Positions 35,664 through 44,461 of a DNA stretch of 64,000 nt are shown here, one piece after another. Below the pieces are notes generated by a model. The model was not told the origin of the DNA. It did no database searches and saw nothing but the letters and a program-made list of their open reading frames with translations. Source of the DNA: Porphyromonadaceae bacterium W3.11 (GTDB lineage: Bacteria; Bacteroidota; Bacteroidia; Bacteroidales; Porphyromonadaceae). Both the position numbers and the translations under genes were made by a program. The stretch is from assembly GCA_030434245.1 (NCBI GenBank), contig JAUISX010000001.1, positions 62,001 through 126,000 of the forward strand. The letters run 5' to 3'. How positions within the stretch are numbered: the stretch's first letter is position 1; each line of letters opens with the position of its first letter.

Positions 35664-36853
35664 TGCCTTGTTAATTGCTTAAAGTATGTTGTTTCATAAT
35701 CTGGGAGCAAATAGGGACGAGTAATCTTGATGAGATCTTTAAGAATAAGATCAGGGTGATATGGACCACTCTCCCAGTAGTCATTACCACCATATTCATT
35801 AACCCTCTTTTGATCAGTGACGAGTGTTCCTCCTTCCTGAGTCGCTGCAAAAAAACGGTATCGGTCATTCTGAGCAATAAAGTCTTTATAGGTCATCACA
35901 CTACTCATCATCACGCAGATCCAGACCTTAACATCTCTATTATTCTTAAATATCCGCTCAAAGCTACATGGAAGGCTACTCACTCGCCCTTCTGCGTAAT
36001 CGAAGCTTAGTTTAGCATCATGAAGCATTGAGGTCACATAGCTGAACTCACCAGGTAGATACCATGTTCCCTTGTAATCCTGCCCATACATCACGGGAAT
36101 TATCTCTTCCTCATTAGCTACAATCTCTTTGACGGAGTCATACTCCCTGGTTACTTCTCCAAAGACCTCACTAGCCAACTTATTATCTCCAAAGAGCATT
36201 CCAATAAACTTGATCCACTCCGCCCTGCCTAATAGACTTTGTTCTTTCCAAGAATTGTATAACAGGATATCAATACCAGAATCCTTAAATTTCTGAGCTT
36301 CCTCAGGTGTTCTCGTAAAGTCCATCAATACCACATCAGGCTGAAGAGCCATGATTCGTTCCATATTTTTAGACATTCCCCTACCCACCTCTTGAATACG
36401 TCCCTCTTTGGCTAGAGCCCTAAGCTTGAGGTCATTGATATTCTTAATAGATACGACACCGACCAGGTGCTCCTCCCTATTCAGTATAGGCAAAGCTCCA
36501 ACTTGTACACTAGAGGTACATACTATATTCGTAATTGGAATAGGAATATATGCCGTCACTTTCGCATCGCTGAATTCACTTAATTGAGGACGTTCCATGT
36601 GACGCGGATACAAGACATAGGTGTCTATGGTATCTGGAAGATCGGGATGAAAAATATAAACAATTTTATAGTTCTCACCATTCACTACATCTATCCCCTT
36701 AGCATTTTGAAATGCAACAGGATAGTTAAAATCGACACTGTCAACTTGATTAACACCACTTTCTGAATCACTACTCGTATGTTTATTTCCACACGAGCTA
36801 AAGACCAGAAGAGCAATAGCTACAATACTAACAATTAATGATTTATCAGACAT
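35660..36853 (-). CDS. btuF: Corrinoid-binding lipoprotein, BtuF-like
   Basis: Periplasmic binding protein of the importer (397 residues). Lipoprotein signal with lipobox LVFSSC. The class III binding-protein fold shows in ALQPDVVLMDFTRTPEEAQKF near 170 (family ...PDLVI...), the connecting helix near 210-240, and DVKVWICVMMSSVMTYKDFIAQ near 315. Members bind vitamin B12, haem or siderophores; the riboswitch points to corrinoids. First gene of the operon. Confidence 0.85.
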   Translation of the reverse strand: MSDKSLIVSIVAIALLVFSSCGNKHTSSDSESGVNQVDSVDFNYPVAFQNAKGIDVVNGENYKIVYIFHPDLPDTIDTYVLYPRHMERPQLSEFSDAKVTAYIPIPITNIVCTSSVQVGALPILNREEHLVGVVSIKNINDLKLRALAKEGRIQEVGRGMSKNMERIMALQPDVVLMDFTRTPEEAQKFKDSGIDILLYNSWKEQSLLGRAEWIKFIGMLFGDNKLASEVFGEVTREYDSVKEIVANEEEIIPVMYGQDYKGTWYLPGEFSYVTSMLHDAKLSFDYAEGRVSSLPCSFERIFKNNRDVKVWICVMMSSVMTYKDFIAQNDRYRFFAATQEGGTLVTDQKRVNEYGGNDYWESGPYHPDLILKDLIKITRPYLLPDYETTYFKQLTRQ

Positions 36854-36994
36854 CCCATTAAAGTATTAACTCTCGGGACATAAGAAAAACCAATAAGCTA
36901 GCTAATACGAATATCTATGCGAATCATAGATATTTCAGAAAAGAAAACATATGGTCAATTCCTTTCACCCGAAAGAATTAAACAACAAAAGGGT

Positions 36995-37190
36995 TATGAG
37001 GTAGGTCTTCCGACTTAATTCAAAATATCTACACCTTCCCACCTAAATAAAACAGGCAGTGGCACAAAGTAGTATTTTAACAAATATCACGGCTACGGGG
37101 ATAGTTTTGGATTTGCACCAAATTCCCTTTTAATCGTATCAGAGAAAATAAAACCACATTGATTTTAATACCCTTTACGAACCGATAACT
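36995..37190 (-). promoter_or_regulatory. Cobalamin riboswitch
   Basis: On the minus strand the aptamer's conserved parts occur in order: GGTGCAAATCC (37122-37112), ACTATCCCCGTAGCCGTGAT, the B12 box GCCACTGCCTG (37063-37053), and AAGTCGGAAGACCTACCT near 37015-36998. These match the cobalamin aptamer core and its 3' P1 strand. It lies 140-340 nt upstream of btuF, in the leader of the operon's only visible promoter, so B12 should turn down all eight genes. Edges are approximate. Confidence 0.92.
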
Positions 37191-37206
37191 CTTTTTTACA
37201 CGAATG

Positions 37207-37238
37207 CAAAGATAGCTAAATTTCCACTCTCACTCAAC
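37207..37238 (-). promoter_or_regulatory. Promoter of the B12 operon
   Basis: Minus strand TATCTTTG (37214-37207), with GTTG 20 nt upstream. Close to TTTG-N19-21-TAnnTTTG. It lies just upstream of the riboswitch. Confidence 0.65.
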
Positions 37239-37300
37239 TAGCTCTGCAAAATAGATATCACAAATAACGATGTTTTGAACCAACCAATAAAAGCGACTCA

Positions 37301-37390
37301 TTTTTTAGTTATATAATAGAGAAAAGTTTCACATAAGAAACAATTTTTCTTCTCATGAGAAAAAAATATTCTTCCTATAGGAACGTTTTG
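37301..37390 (+). repeat. Dispersed palindromic intergenic element, copy C
   Basis: Starts TTTTTTAGTTATATAATAG, then TTTCACATAAGAAA, the perfect palindrome TTCTCATGAGAA and the perfect palindrome TTCCTATAGGAA. The lead-in and palindrome order match copy D. It lies about 60 bp beyond the B12 operon promoter. Confidence 0.75.
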
Positions 37391-37578
37391 TCGAGTAATA
37401 TTCTACGCTTCATTAGTTTTTTATTGACGCTAAATGCGTTAAATATACGCTTTAAAACGTGCTTTTGTGAATAATAGATAGATCGCTGGTAATATCACTT
37501 ATTTCTATCCGTTCCTCTAAAAGTCGGTATATCAATACTTAAATATAGCTCTTCAACAAAACTCTAAAATTGTATAAA

Positions 37579-37619
37579 GAGGTGTCTTAACCGCATCATT
37601 TCTGCGATTGAGACACCTC
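37579..37619 (-). terminator. Terminator of the fimbrillin gene
   Basis: GAGGTGTCTTAACCGCA pairs with TGCGATTGAGACACCTC across a 7-nt loop. It is about 180 bp past the stop codon on the minus strand, followed by TTTATACAATTTT. The stem resembles that of the terminator at 23202-23233. Confidence 0.65.
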
Positions 37620-37797
37620 ATTATACTCTTTTATGGTTTTATCGTACACCAATAATTTAGAACCCTTAATATTTAGATTCCCTTTTCGGGAATGTTAGGA
37701 TAGAGAATTTTAATAATCAACTGCCTTTTCAAACCAAATTAATCGCAGACGAGTAATTTAGAACTTATGAATAGCAGGTGGCTTACCTCTGATAGTG

Positions 37798-39333
37798 TTA
37801 GTATAATGTGTCGATAATATTGTCAATCACATTTACATCTAAAATTTGCAAGTCTCCAGTGGTCGCATTCATAATATCTTTGTAATTTAAATCCTTCGAT
37901 AAGGATTCCATCGAAGCGGCGCCTACACCCTGAAAAGATTTGATCACGATATTATAGTGTGTATTTCTTACAACAGCATATAATCCTGGGATAGCACTTT
38001 TTCCCTTTAATTGTTCTTCTGTAAAGTGTTGTATTGGAATTGAGAAAAAGCTAGTTCCATGCTTGTAATATCTGATTGACTTACTTTGATAGCCATTCTT
38101 TGGGTATTGATCACTACTACCTTTTAATTCACGGTATGCTGTAATTATATCAATATCCTCATCTGTTTTAGTCTCTGACTCATTGCTTTTTTTGTAAAGA
38201 GCATCAAACTCTGCTTCGGAAAATCCTTTATCCTTGAAATAGACCCAGGAGGGTAGTTTGCTTCTATCTCTAATGGAATTAATATCTGCATCACCTAAAT
38301 TCATATCCTTGGGGTATATCATAGCCATGACTATTAATCGCGTAACCACCGTTCCCCAATAGTCCTTAGCATCCATTGTATTTTCAGGGATAATCAAATA
38401 ACTATTTTCCCTATCATCTTTCGATGAATAATAAAACGTGAACTTTTCACTCCCGTCTTGATTATAAAAGGGATGGTACAAAAAATCAGGCTCTAATAAA
38501 TCCATTTCTTTAGACCCGAAGTTCGAATAGTTTGGATCAATAGGGAAATCAATGCCTAGTTCAGTCTTGACTTGCTGATCATATTTTGGCAATAAAATAA
38601 ATTTCTTATTTAGAACGTCTGCAAAAACAAGAATGCTATTATTAGAGATAATGAATCTATTATCATGGATCACAGGAGACCAGTTAACTGATGCAAAAGC
38701 ATTAATTGGAGCTAAGACACACTCATCAAGAGCATATGTATGGTCAGACAACGTGGATATGCTCGGTTCTTTCTCTGAAATAATGAGGGGGTTAGAATTT
38801 ATATATATACTATTCTTAAGATATCCTTTGGTGTAAAACTCTTTCTCATCTCTTACTATTGCAGATTGCATCAGCTTGAATGGCTGACCTACAGATGTAG
38901 CACTCTTAATGGCTTCGGTAGCACCTGCTATAATGTAAATATGATATTACCCCCTATTTATTTTAAATGGTATTTTAATCCTAAATTTTGAGTCTGTGTT
39001 ATCACTTTGTATAAAGTCTTTCCCACTTAGAACTCCTTTATGAGCATTTATATCACAATCATAGGTATAAGCAACAGTTGAAGACTTTATGTCAGAATCA
39101 AGTTGATAGAAAACAATCCTTAAACCCTCGAAATTAATTCTCGCTTTTCTCATTTCATCAACCGTTGAAGGGTATGCCCGTGTTACCACATCAGAAAAAG
39201 AAGCGGTTAATAAGATCTCCATTTGCTCCTTTTCGACAATGTTATTTTCTTCAACATCAAGAGAAACACGCTGCACACAACCACTAAGTACAAGCACAGT
39301 GGTAATCGCTATTAATAACTTAAGATTTTTCAT
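37798..39333 (-). pseudogene. Mfa1/FimA-type fimbrillin lipoprotein gene with an in-frame stop
   Basis: A single 512-codon frame runs from ATG 39333 to the stop at 37798, broken only by TAA at 38947-38949. The first part (128 residues) has a lipoprotein signal with lipobox LVLSGC and a fimbrillin N-terminal domain (ILLTASFSDVVTRAYPSTVDE). Without the stop the protein would continue YHIYIIAGATEAIKSATSVG, then through a second domain to the fimbrillin C-terminal motif GLYAVVRNTHYNIVIKSFQG. The frame is identical on both sides, so this is a nonsense change, not a frameshift. It may be a recent pseudogene, or a read error. The second half could restart at ATG 38871 but would lack a signal. Confidence 0.8.
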
Positions 39334-39583
39334 GATAAACTACAAGAATATAGTCCTATTGTATATATAGTAAATGTGTTTTGATAATATTAACAAGCAA
39401 ATCTAATAAATATAAATAAACAACACAATTGTTTCTTGCTTTATTGCACTTGGACGAAAGTTTTTACCTGCGAGAGCCAAGCAGTACATTGATTGTATTT
39501 CCTTTAATGTGCTATGTGAAATATTAGGAAGATCTGATGATTGCTGATAATTCGATTTCTAGCATGAATACCTTAACCCTTAT
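39334..39583. other. Spacer upstream of the fimbrillin pseudogene
   Basis: About 250 bp of AT-rich DNA up to the IS256-family element. No gene or clear promoter is seen. Confidence 0.4.
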
Positions 39584-39693
39584 GGTAGTGTCCCCAAAAG
39601 TGTGTACGGCAGAATGCGTCTCTGAAAAGCAAACCTACATATTTTTTCGCTTTGTTTTCCATAAACATTAAAGATAGACCAATAAAGAATTAA

Positions 39694-39732
39694 GGCAAGG
39701 CTGTCGTAGCACCGCGGAGACACCGCCTTGCC
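39694..39732 (-). terminator. Terminator-like hairpin inside the IS256-family element
   Basis: GGCAAGGC at 39694-39701 pairs with GCCTTGCC at 39725-39732, 55 bp past the transposase stop on the minus strand. It could end the transposase transcript. Confidence 0.5.
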
Positions 39733-39786
39733 GTATTCTTTTAGGTTGATATCTTTGTGTTGGAAAATAAAGCACATTGTTGTTAT

Positions 39787-40944
39787 TTACTTTTCATTGT
39801 TCTTCCTAAGTCCAAGAGTTAGATCTCCTATTCTTTTCTTCAGATAGTTTGCATTGATTGCAATACTACCTATCAAGTGTAGAGCGGATTCTACGCTAGG
39901 TAATGCACATTTATATCGAGCCCCTTTCTTTACCTGTCTATTGAAGCGTTCTATCCAGTTAGTACTATGAATGTACTTGCGAACACTGACGTCGTATTTT
40001 AGGTATGTGAAGTAATACTCTATCCTCTGACCGTTAGCTATTTTTGTGAGAAAAGGATAGCTCTTACGCCATCTGAACGCAAAGTTTTTAAAGCTCTCTA
40101 GGCCATCTAAAGGTGAGCTTCTTGAGCCGTCTTTACTAAAGACCTCCTGTAGATCACTTGCGATGGCTGACTTATCTCGAGGGCGTATCTTTCGAGTTAT
40201 TTCTCGCTGTAGATGCACCGTGCAGAGCTGGACTTCCACTTCTGTAAAGTGCTCACGTGCAACCTCTTCAATGTTATTCAACCCGTCTGAAATGATTAGT
40301 CCTACCTCTTCGAGTCCTCGGCTTTTTAGATCCTCAAAAAACTCGCCCCAGATGCCGCTTCCCTCTGTTGGATTATTATAGACACCCACGATGTCTCGAC
40401 GTCCTTCGCTATCTAAACTCATCACTACAAAAAATGCCTCCTTGCTCACACTTTCTCCTCTCCGTACAGGAAGATATGTAGCATCGATAACAAGTGCCTC
40501 TAAAGTCCTCGGTAGACGTCTTTGACGCCACTCTTCTACTGCTTCTTGGGTCGATAAGGAGAGACGATTGATTTGACTCGTACTATAACGTTTACCATAC
40601 AAACGCTCGAATACTCCAGAGATATCCTCCATCGTATTACCGCAGCTATATAGATAACCTGCTAGTTCTCCCATCTCTTTCTCTTGATCTTTGAGAACGC
40701 CTAAAATCAAGGGCATGAAGCCCTGCTGTCGAGTTCGGGGTACTCGTAATTCTAGCATATTACCACTCGCAAAGATGCGACGGGGGCGGTATCCATTGCT
40801 CACATCGCCACTATCTTCTTTATACAGTTCCCTCTCCCCTTGCATCGCTATTTCGATGATTAACTCCATTAAACGACCAACTCCATTTGGCTCTGTCATC
40901 ACGTTTGATAGAATTTCCTTAAATTGCATTTGTGTAAGTCTCAT
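39787..40944 (-). CDS. IS256-family (mutator-type) transposase
   Basis: DDE transposase of 385 residues, near full length for IS256. First Asp in ALVIDATYLPVRRGE near 175, second in VGLIISDGLNNIEEV near 240 followed by the family's CTVHLQREITRKI, and the third acidic residue in the C-terminal part after STNWIERFNRQVKKG. It is in frame throughout, so likely active. Confidence 0.95.
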   Translation of the reverse strand: MRLTQMQFKEILSNVMTEPNGVGRLMELIIEIAMQGERELYKEDSGDVSNGYRPRRIFASGNMLELRVPRTRQQGFMPLILGVLKDQEKEMGELAGYLYSCGNTMEDISGVFERLYGKRYSTSQINRLSLSTQEAVEEWRQRRLPRTLEALVIDATYLPVRRGESVSKEAFFVVMSLDSEGRRDIVGVYNNPTEGSGIWGEFFEDLKSRGLEEVGLIISDGLNNIEEVAREHFTEVEVQLCTVHLQREITRKIRPRDKSAIASDLQEVFSKDGSRSSPLDGLESFKNFAFRWRKSYPFLTKIANGQRIEYYFTYLKYDVSVRKYIHSTNWIERFNRQVKKGARYKCALPSVESALHLIGSIAINANYLKKRIGDLTLGLRKNNEK

Positions 40945-41095
40945 CTTCTTGTTTATCTTTTGTTTTTAACTTTTCAAAGATAACATTCTTGGGACTTACA
41001 CACTTTTTGGGGACAGTATCACCCTTATATTGACATTCACATTTATGGCGATAGCAGTTTTGGTGTATTCGTTTTTTCGGGTACAATATTTATGC

Positions 41096-41152
41096 GAGAC
41101 GAATTCTGGCGTACACACTTTTTAGATCGCACTCACTTTTCGGGACACTACC
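41096..41152. repeat. Relic end of a second IS256-type element
   Basis: Reversed, this stretch reads GGTAGTGTCCC, about 20 extra bases, then AAGTGTGTACGCCAGAATTC and GTCTCG. It matches the left end of the neighbouring IS (GGTAGTGTCCCC...AAGTGTGTACGGCAGAATG) in the opposite orientation. No transposase accompanies it. Probably a decayed end. Confidence 0.6.
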
Positions 41153-41266
41153 AAATCGAATTTTTAGTAAATCCCCATAGCCTCTTCAATAAGACTATAC
41201 TTTTCTTTTATTAAAAAGAGGGTGTGTCAAAACTAATTTTTTTGACGCACCCTATTATTTTGCGAC

Positions 41267-41297
41267 AAAAGCCCCAACTTTCACAAGCTGGGGCTTT
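41267..41297 (+). terminator. Terminator hairpin ahead of the IS1182 transposase
   Basis: AAAAGCCCCAACTT and its near-complement AAGCTGGGGCTTTT form a stem with a T tail, about 50 bp upstream of the transposase. It would block transcription entering from outside, a known way IS elements limit transposition. Confidence 0.75.
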
Positions 41298-41345
41298 TCT
41301 ATATCATAAAGATTTTGTATCTTTATGTATATCAATAAATTAACT

Positions 41346-43007
41346 ATGACAAAGATACAATTTCGTCCATACATACACAATAGGTCAATGCTTTTTCCTC
41401 AAAGGCTTGACGAGGATATTTGTGCTAATGATCCAGTGAGAGTGGTCAATGCCATTATCGATGCTATTGAGATTGAGAATATTAAGGGCTTGTACAGTAA
41501 GATAGGTCGCCACCCCTACCACCCCAAGATGATGCTCAAGGTGATTATCTACGCCTACATGAATAACATCTACTCGTGCAGGAAGATTGAGCAAGCCCTC
41601 AAAAGAGATGTCCACTTCATCTGGCTTGCAGGGTATGAAAAACCAGATTTTATCACCATCAATAGGTTTCGTAATCGTGTAAAAGGAGAGATCAATAAGG
41701 TCTTCTCACAGATGGTATTGTTACTTGCAGAGAGAGGTTTTATCAGTCTTGATGTGGAGTATATCGATGGCACTAAGATAGAATCCAAAGCCAATAAATA
41801 CACCTTTGTGTGGCGGAAGAGCGTGGAACGAAATCGAGCCAAACTTCAGGAAAAGCTAAAGGCATTGCTCTCTCAAATCGATGATTGTATTGCTCAAGAG
41901 AATAGCGAGGGTAGCGAAGAAGTAGAGATTACAGCGGAACAACTTTCAGAGCTGGTGACCACCTTCAAAGCAGAACTAGAGAGAACCCCGGAACCAGTCA
42001 ACAAGGAGGAGAAAAAGAAAATAAGAGAGAGGAAGAAGCAGATCAAGCAACTAGAAGAGCATAAGGCTAAACTTATGGAGTATGACGAGAAGCTGGAAAA
42101 ACTCGAGGATCGCAACTCCTACTCCAAGACCGACCCCTCTGCCACCTTTATGCGTATGAAGGAGGATGCCATGAGAAATGGTCAAACCAAGCCAGGTTAC
42201 AATTTACAAATAGCTACGAATCAGCAATTTATTACCAACTTTGGACTCTTCTACAATCCTACTGACACCCTCACATTTATCCCTTTTCTTCAATTCCACC
42301 AAGACCGTTATGGTGATTTGCCCTCTACTGTTGTAGCCGACTCTGGCTATGGCTCGGAAGAGAACTATCGTTTTATGGAAGAGTCTGGTACAACACCCTT
42401 TGTCAAATACAATCGCTTCCATATTGAGCATCGTCCTCGCTATAAGCCCGACCCATTTCAGCCCTCATCGCTATACTACAGCAAAGAAGGAGATTACTAT
42501 GTCTGCCCGATGGGACAAAGGATGAGGCGTATCGGGACAAAGAGAGGCAAGACAGCAAGCGGATACACTACTGAGAGTGCGAGATATAAGGCTGCGAGGT
42601 GCAAAGGATGTCCACTCAGAGGACTATGTTTTAAGGCAAAAGGCAATCGAATCATAGAGGTCAATCACAGACTCAATGAGTACAAAAAGAAAGCAAACCA
42701 ACTCCTTACCTCCGAAGAAGGACTAAGACATCGAGGACGACGATGTGTAGAGCCAGAATCAGTATTCGGTCAAATGAAATACAATATGAGCTACAAACGC
42801 TTTCGACACTTCGGTCAAGACAAGGTCACTATGGACTTTGCCTTCTTTGCCATAGCATTCAATGTCAAGAAACTATGCTCTATGATGGCGAAAAACCCAA
42901 AAAACATGGATAATACACCTCATTCTTGCCCAAATCATCCATTTTTAGTCACTAACAACCTACTTTTAGAGGAAAACCAAATTCTAAAACATCTCGTAGC
43001 TGCTTAG
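41346..43007 (+). CDS. IS1182-family transposase
   Basis: A 553-residue DDE transposase. The N-terminal domain (FRPYIHNRSMLFPQRLDE, then RHPYHPKMMLKVIIYAYMNN) precedes the catalytic region with VEYIDGTKIESKANKYTF. A charged coiled coil (about 160-275) follows, then VVADSGYGSEENYRFME and C-terminal RGRRCVEPESVFGQMKYN. ATG 41346 is preferred since it precedes the conserved start; ATG 41325 gives 7 more residues. Apparently intact. Confidence 0.93.
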   Translation: MTKIQFRPYIHNRSMLFPQRLDEDICANDPVRVVNAIIDAIEIENIKGLYSKIGRHPYHPKMMLKVIIYAYMNNIYSCRKIEQALKRDVHFIWLAGYEKPDFITINRFRNRVKGEINKVFSQMVLLLAERGFISLDVEYIDGTKIESKANKYTFVWRKSVERNRAKLQEKLKALLSQIDDCIAQENSEGSEEVEITAEQLSELVTTFKAELERTPEPVNKEEKKKIRERKKQIKQLEEHKAKLMEYDEKLEKLEDRNSYSKTDPSATFMRMKEDAMRNGQTKPGYNLQIATNQQFITNFGLFYNPTDTLTFIPFLQFHQDRYGDLPSTVVADSGYGSEENYRFMEESGTTPFVKYNRFHIEHRPRYKPDPFQPSSLYYSKEGDYYVCPMGQRMRRIGTKRGKTASGYTTESARYKAARCKGCPLRGLCFKAKGNRIIEVNHRLNEYKKKANQLLTSEEGLRHRGRRCVEPESVFGQMKYNMSYKRFRHFGQDKVTMDFAFFAIAFNVKKLCSMMAKNPKNMDNTPHSCPNHPFLVTNNLLLEENQILKHLVAA

Positions 43008-43109
43008 GACACACCCTATCAAAAAAATTGAGGATGCATCAAAACTAGGTTTTGACACACCCTCTTTTAATAACATATGTTGTAGCTAATAACTACAATG
43101 AATAACTTA

Positions 43110-44309
43110 TTACATTGTGCTTAGTTTATCTTCGATTTTAGCACGCTCTTCCTCCATACCAAGCACATAGTAGCAATTGCTAAGAGCTCTTAGGAAATCT
43201 TGATTATCAGGCTCTAATTCAATCGCTTTCTCAAAGAATGGGATTGATTGTTTGAATAGCTTTTCACTCTTCACTGTAGCTTCTTTATATTTCTCTTGGT
43301 CAGAAAGGTCCACGTTATTAATTAATGCGTGTCCAGCGTTAAAGTGACATCTACCAATACCAAAGAAGCCTTGTGCATAAGTTGGATCTATCTCAGTGGC
43401 CTTTGTATAGTATTCAATTGCCTTGTCAGTGTCTTGATAACCATTCTCATATAAAAATCCATATGTATAATACAATTGAGCATTGTCCGGATGTTCGCTA
43501 ATAGCTATGTCTAAGTAGCTCTTAGCTTCATCTAGCTGATTTTGCTTAATGTAAGCATCAATGATATTATTCACATAAAAAGATTCTTCTGGGAATAGTG
43601 CGGCACCGTCCTTAAGAGTCTTAATAAAGTTCTCATTGTCCTTAGCATTATAATATTGAAGGGATAGCAACTGATATACATCATTCTGACGATACTCTAT
43701 ATCTTTAATACTCTCAAATGCCTTAATAGCATTTTCTGCATTATCTTCAATTTGTGATGCAGCATAAGCATTAAAGAAGCCAATCTGCATACTTAAAGAA
43801 TCACTTTGAGATACAGGACTATCTTTGAACATTTCCATCTTCTTTACATCCAAGAATGCTTGAAAATACTCGTTAGCCTCTTTAAACTTTCCATCATCAA
43901 GGAAGGTGGCACCACCATTAACGAGTAGTTGATAGTATGTAGAAAGAGGACCAGAGATTTTCTTTTCGAACTTATTACGTGAATCAAGTTCGTTTGTCTT
44001 TCTATAAAACTTAACCATGTTCATCAAGTTATTATAGAATACATCCTCTTTGATTTCTTGGCCTAGCTGCATAGCTAGATAATCTTTCTCCACAGCTTTC
44101 TCTTCTACAAGACCTGCTACATACCATGCGTATGGGTCATTAGCTGTTTCTTCGTTTGTGAGAGCTGGTTCAATTAATTTACGAGCCTCTACTAAGTCGG
44201 CCTTATCTTTTTTTACCATGCGTTCGACAGACTTCACAAGTTTTTGCTGTCCCATTGCAGGAAATGCCATTAGAAAGCTAAGTGCTATTAAAATAATTCC
44301 TTTTTTCAT
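43110..44309 (-). CDS. Secreted TPR-repeat protein
   Basis: A 399-residue protein with a signal peptide (GIILIALSFLMAFPAMG). Tetratricopeptide repeats are clearest at about 200-390: AQLYYTYGFLYENGYQDTDK, AIEYYTKATEIDPTYAQGFF and PFFEKAIELEPDNQDFLRAL. Likely a periplasmic scaffold; the specific role is unknown. Start ATG 44309 is chosen because the extended frame begins with GTG (44318). It follows gyrA by 150 bp. Confidence 0.85.
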   Translation of the reverse strand: MKKGIILIALSFLMAFPAMGQQKLVKSVERMVKKDKADLVEARKLIEPALTNEETANDPYAWYVAGLVEEKAVEKDYLAMQLGQEIKEDVFYNNLMNMVKFYRKTNELDSRNKFEKKISGPLSTYYQLLVNGGATFLDDGKFKEANEYFQAFLDVKKMEMFKDSPVSQSDSLSMQIGFFNAYAASQIEDNAENAIKAFESIKDIEYRQNDVYQLLSLQYYNAKDNENFIKTLKDGAALFPEESFYVNNIIDAYIKQNQLDEAKSYLDIAISEHPDNAQLYYTYGFLYENGYQDTDKAIEYYTKATEIDPTYAQGFFGIGRCHFNAGHALINNVDLSDQEKYKEATVKSEKLFKQSIPFFEKAIELEPDNQDFLRALSNCYYVLGMEEERAKIEDKLSTM

Positions 44310-44420
44310 ATCTTTCACTCTTTGGTTTGATTATTATTATTCTCGTTTAATTAGCTTCAATGCTCCAAATTTAATAATTAAATTTGATTTAGCATTATAT
44401 TAAAGAGATTGGTACTAATA

Positions 44421-44440
44421 TGATGTGTACAGACACATCA
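44421..44440 (-). terminator. Possible terminator after gyrA
   Basis: TGATGTGT/ACACATCA stem with a 4-nt loop, 22 bp past the gyrA stop on the minus strand. No T tract follows, so support is weak. Confidence 0.35.
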
Positions 44441-44461
44441 GGTTTAATATTACATTGGCTA

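Larger units (their letters stand above)
36854..37797. other. Intergenic region upstream of the B12 operon
   Basis: No coding sequence. It holds the riboswitch, operon promoter, copy C of the dispersed element (37301-37390) and a terminator for the fimbrillin gene (37579-37619). Nothing else is recognised. Confidence 0.6.
39584..41020 (-). mobile_element. IS256-family insertion sequence, complete
   Basis: A 1437-bp element with near-matching ends: GGTAGTGTCCCCAAAAGTGT on the left and GATACTGTCCCCAAAAAGTG (inverted) on the right. It is flanked by an 8-bp direct repeat, ACCCTTAT, at 39576-39583 and 41021-41028. This is normal target-site duplication for IS256. It carries one intact transposase. 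The intact ends, repeat and frame suggest a recent insertion. Confidence 0.92.
41215..43066 (+). mobile_element. IS1182-family insertion sequence
   Basis: About 1.85 kb. The ends carry inverted AGAGGGTGTGTCAAAAC. Both ends adjoin TTAA (41211-41214 and 43067-43070), possibly the target duplication; AT-richness makes this uncertain by a few bases. It encodes one intact transposase and a terminator hairpin ahead of it. Confidence 0.85.

Noticed and set aside
23693-36853. Reading this operon as the hmu haem locus of Porphyromonas
   Set aside because: The B12 riboswitch, CbiZ and absence of an HmuY gene favour corrinoids, although CobN/HmuS likeness is real.
38872-38949. Frameshift as the cause of the broken fimbrillin gene
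   Set aside because: Both parts are in the same frame; only a TAA separates them.
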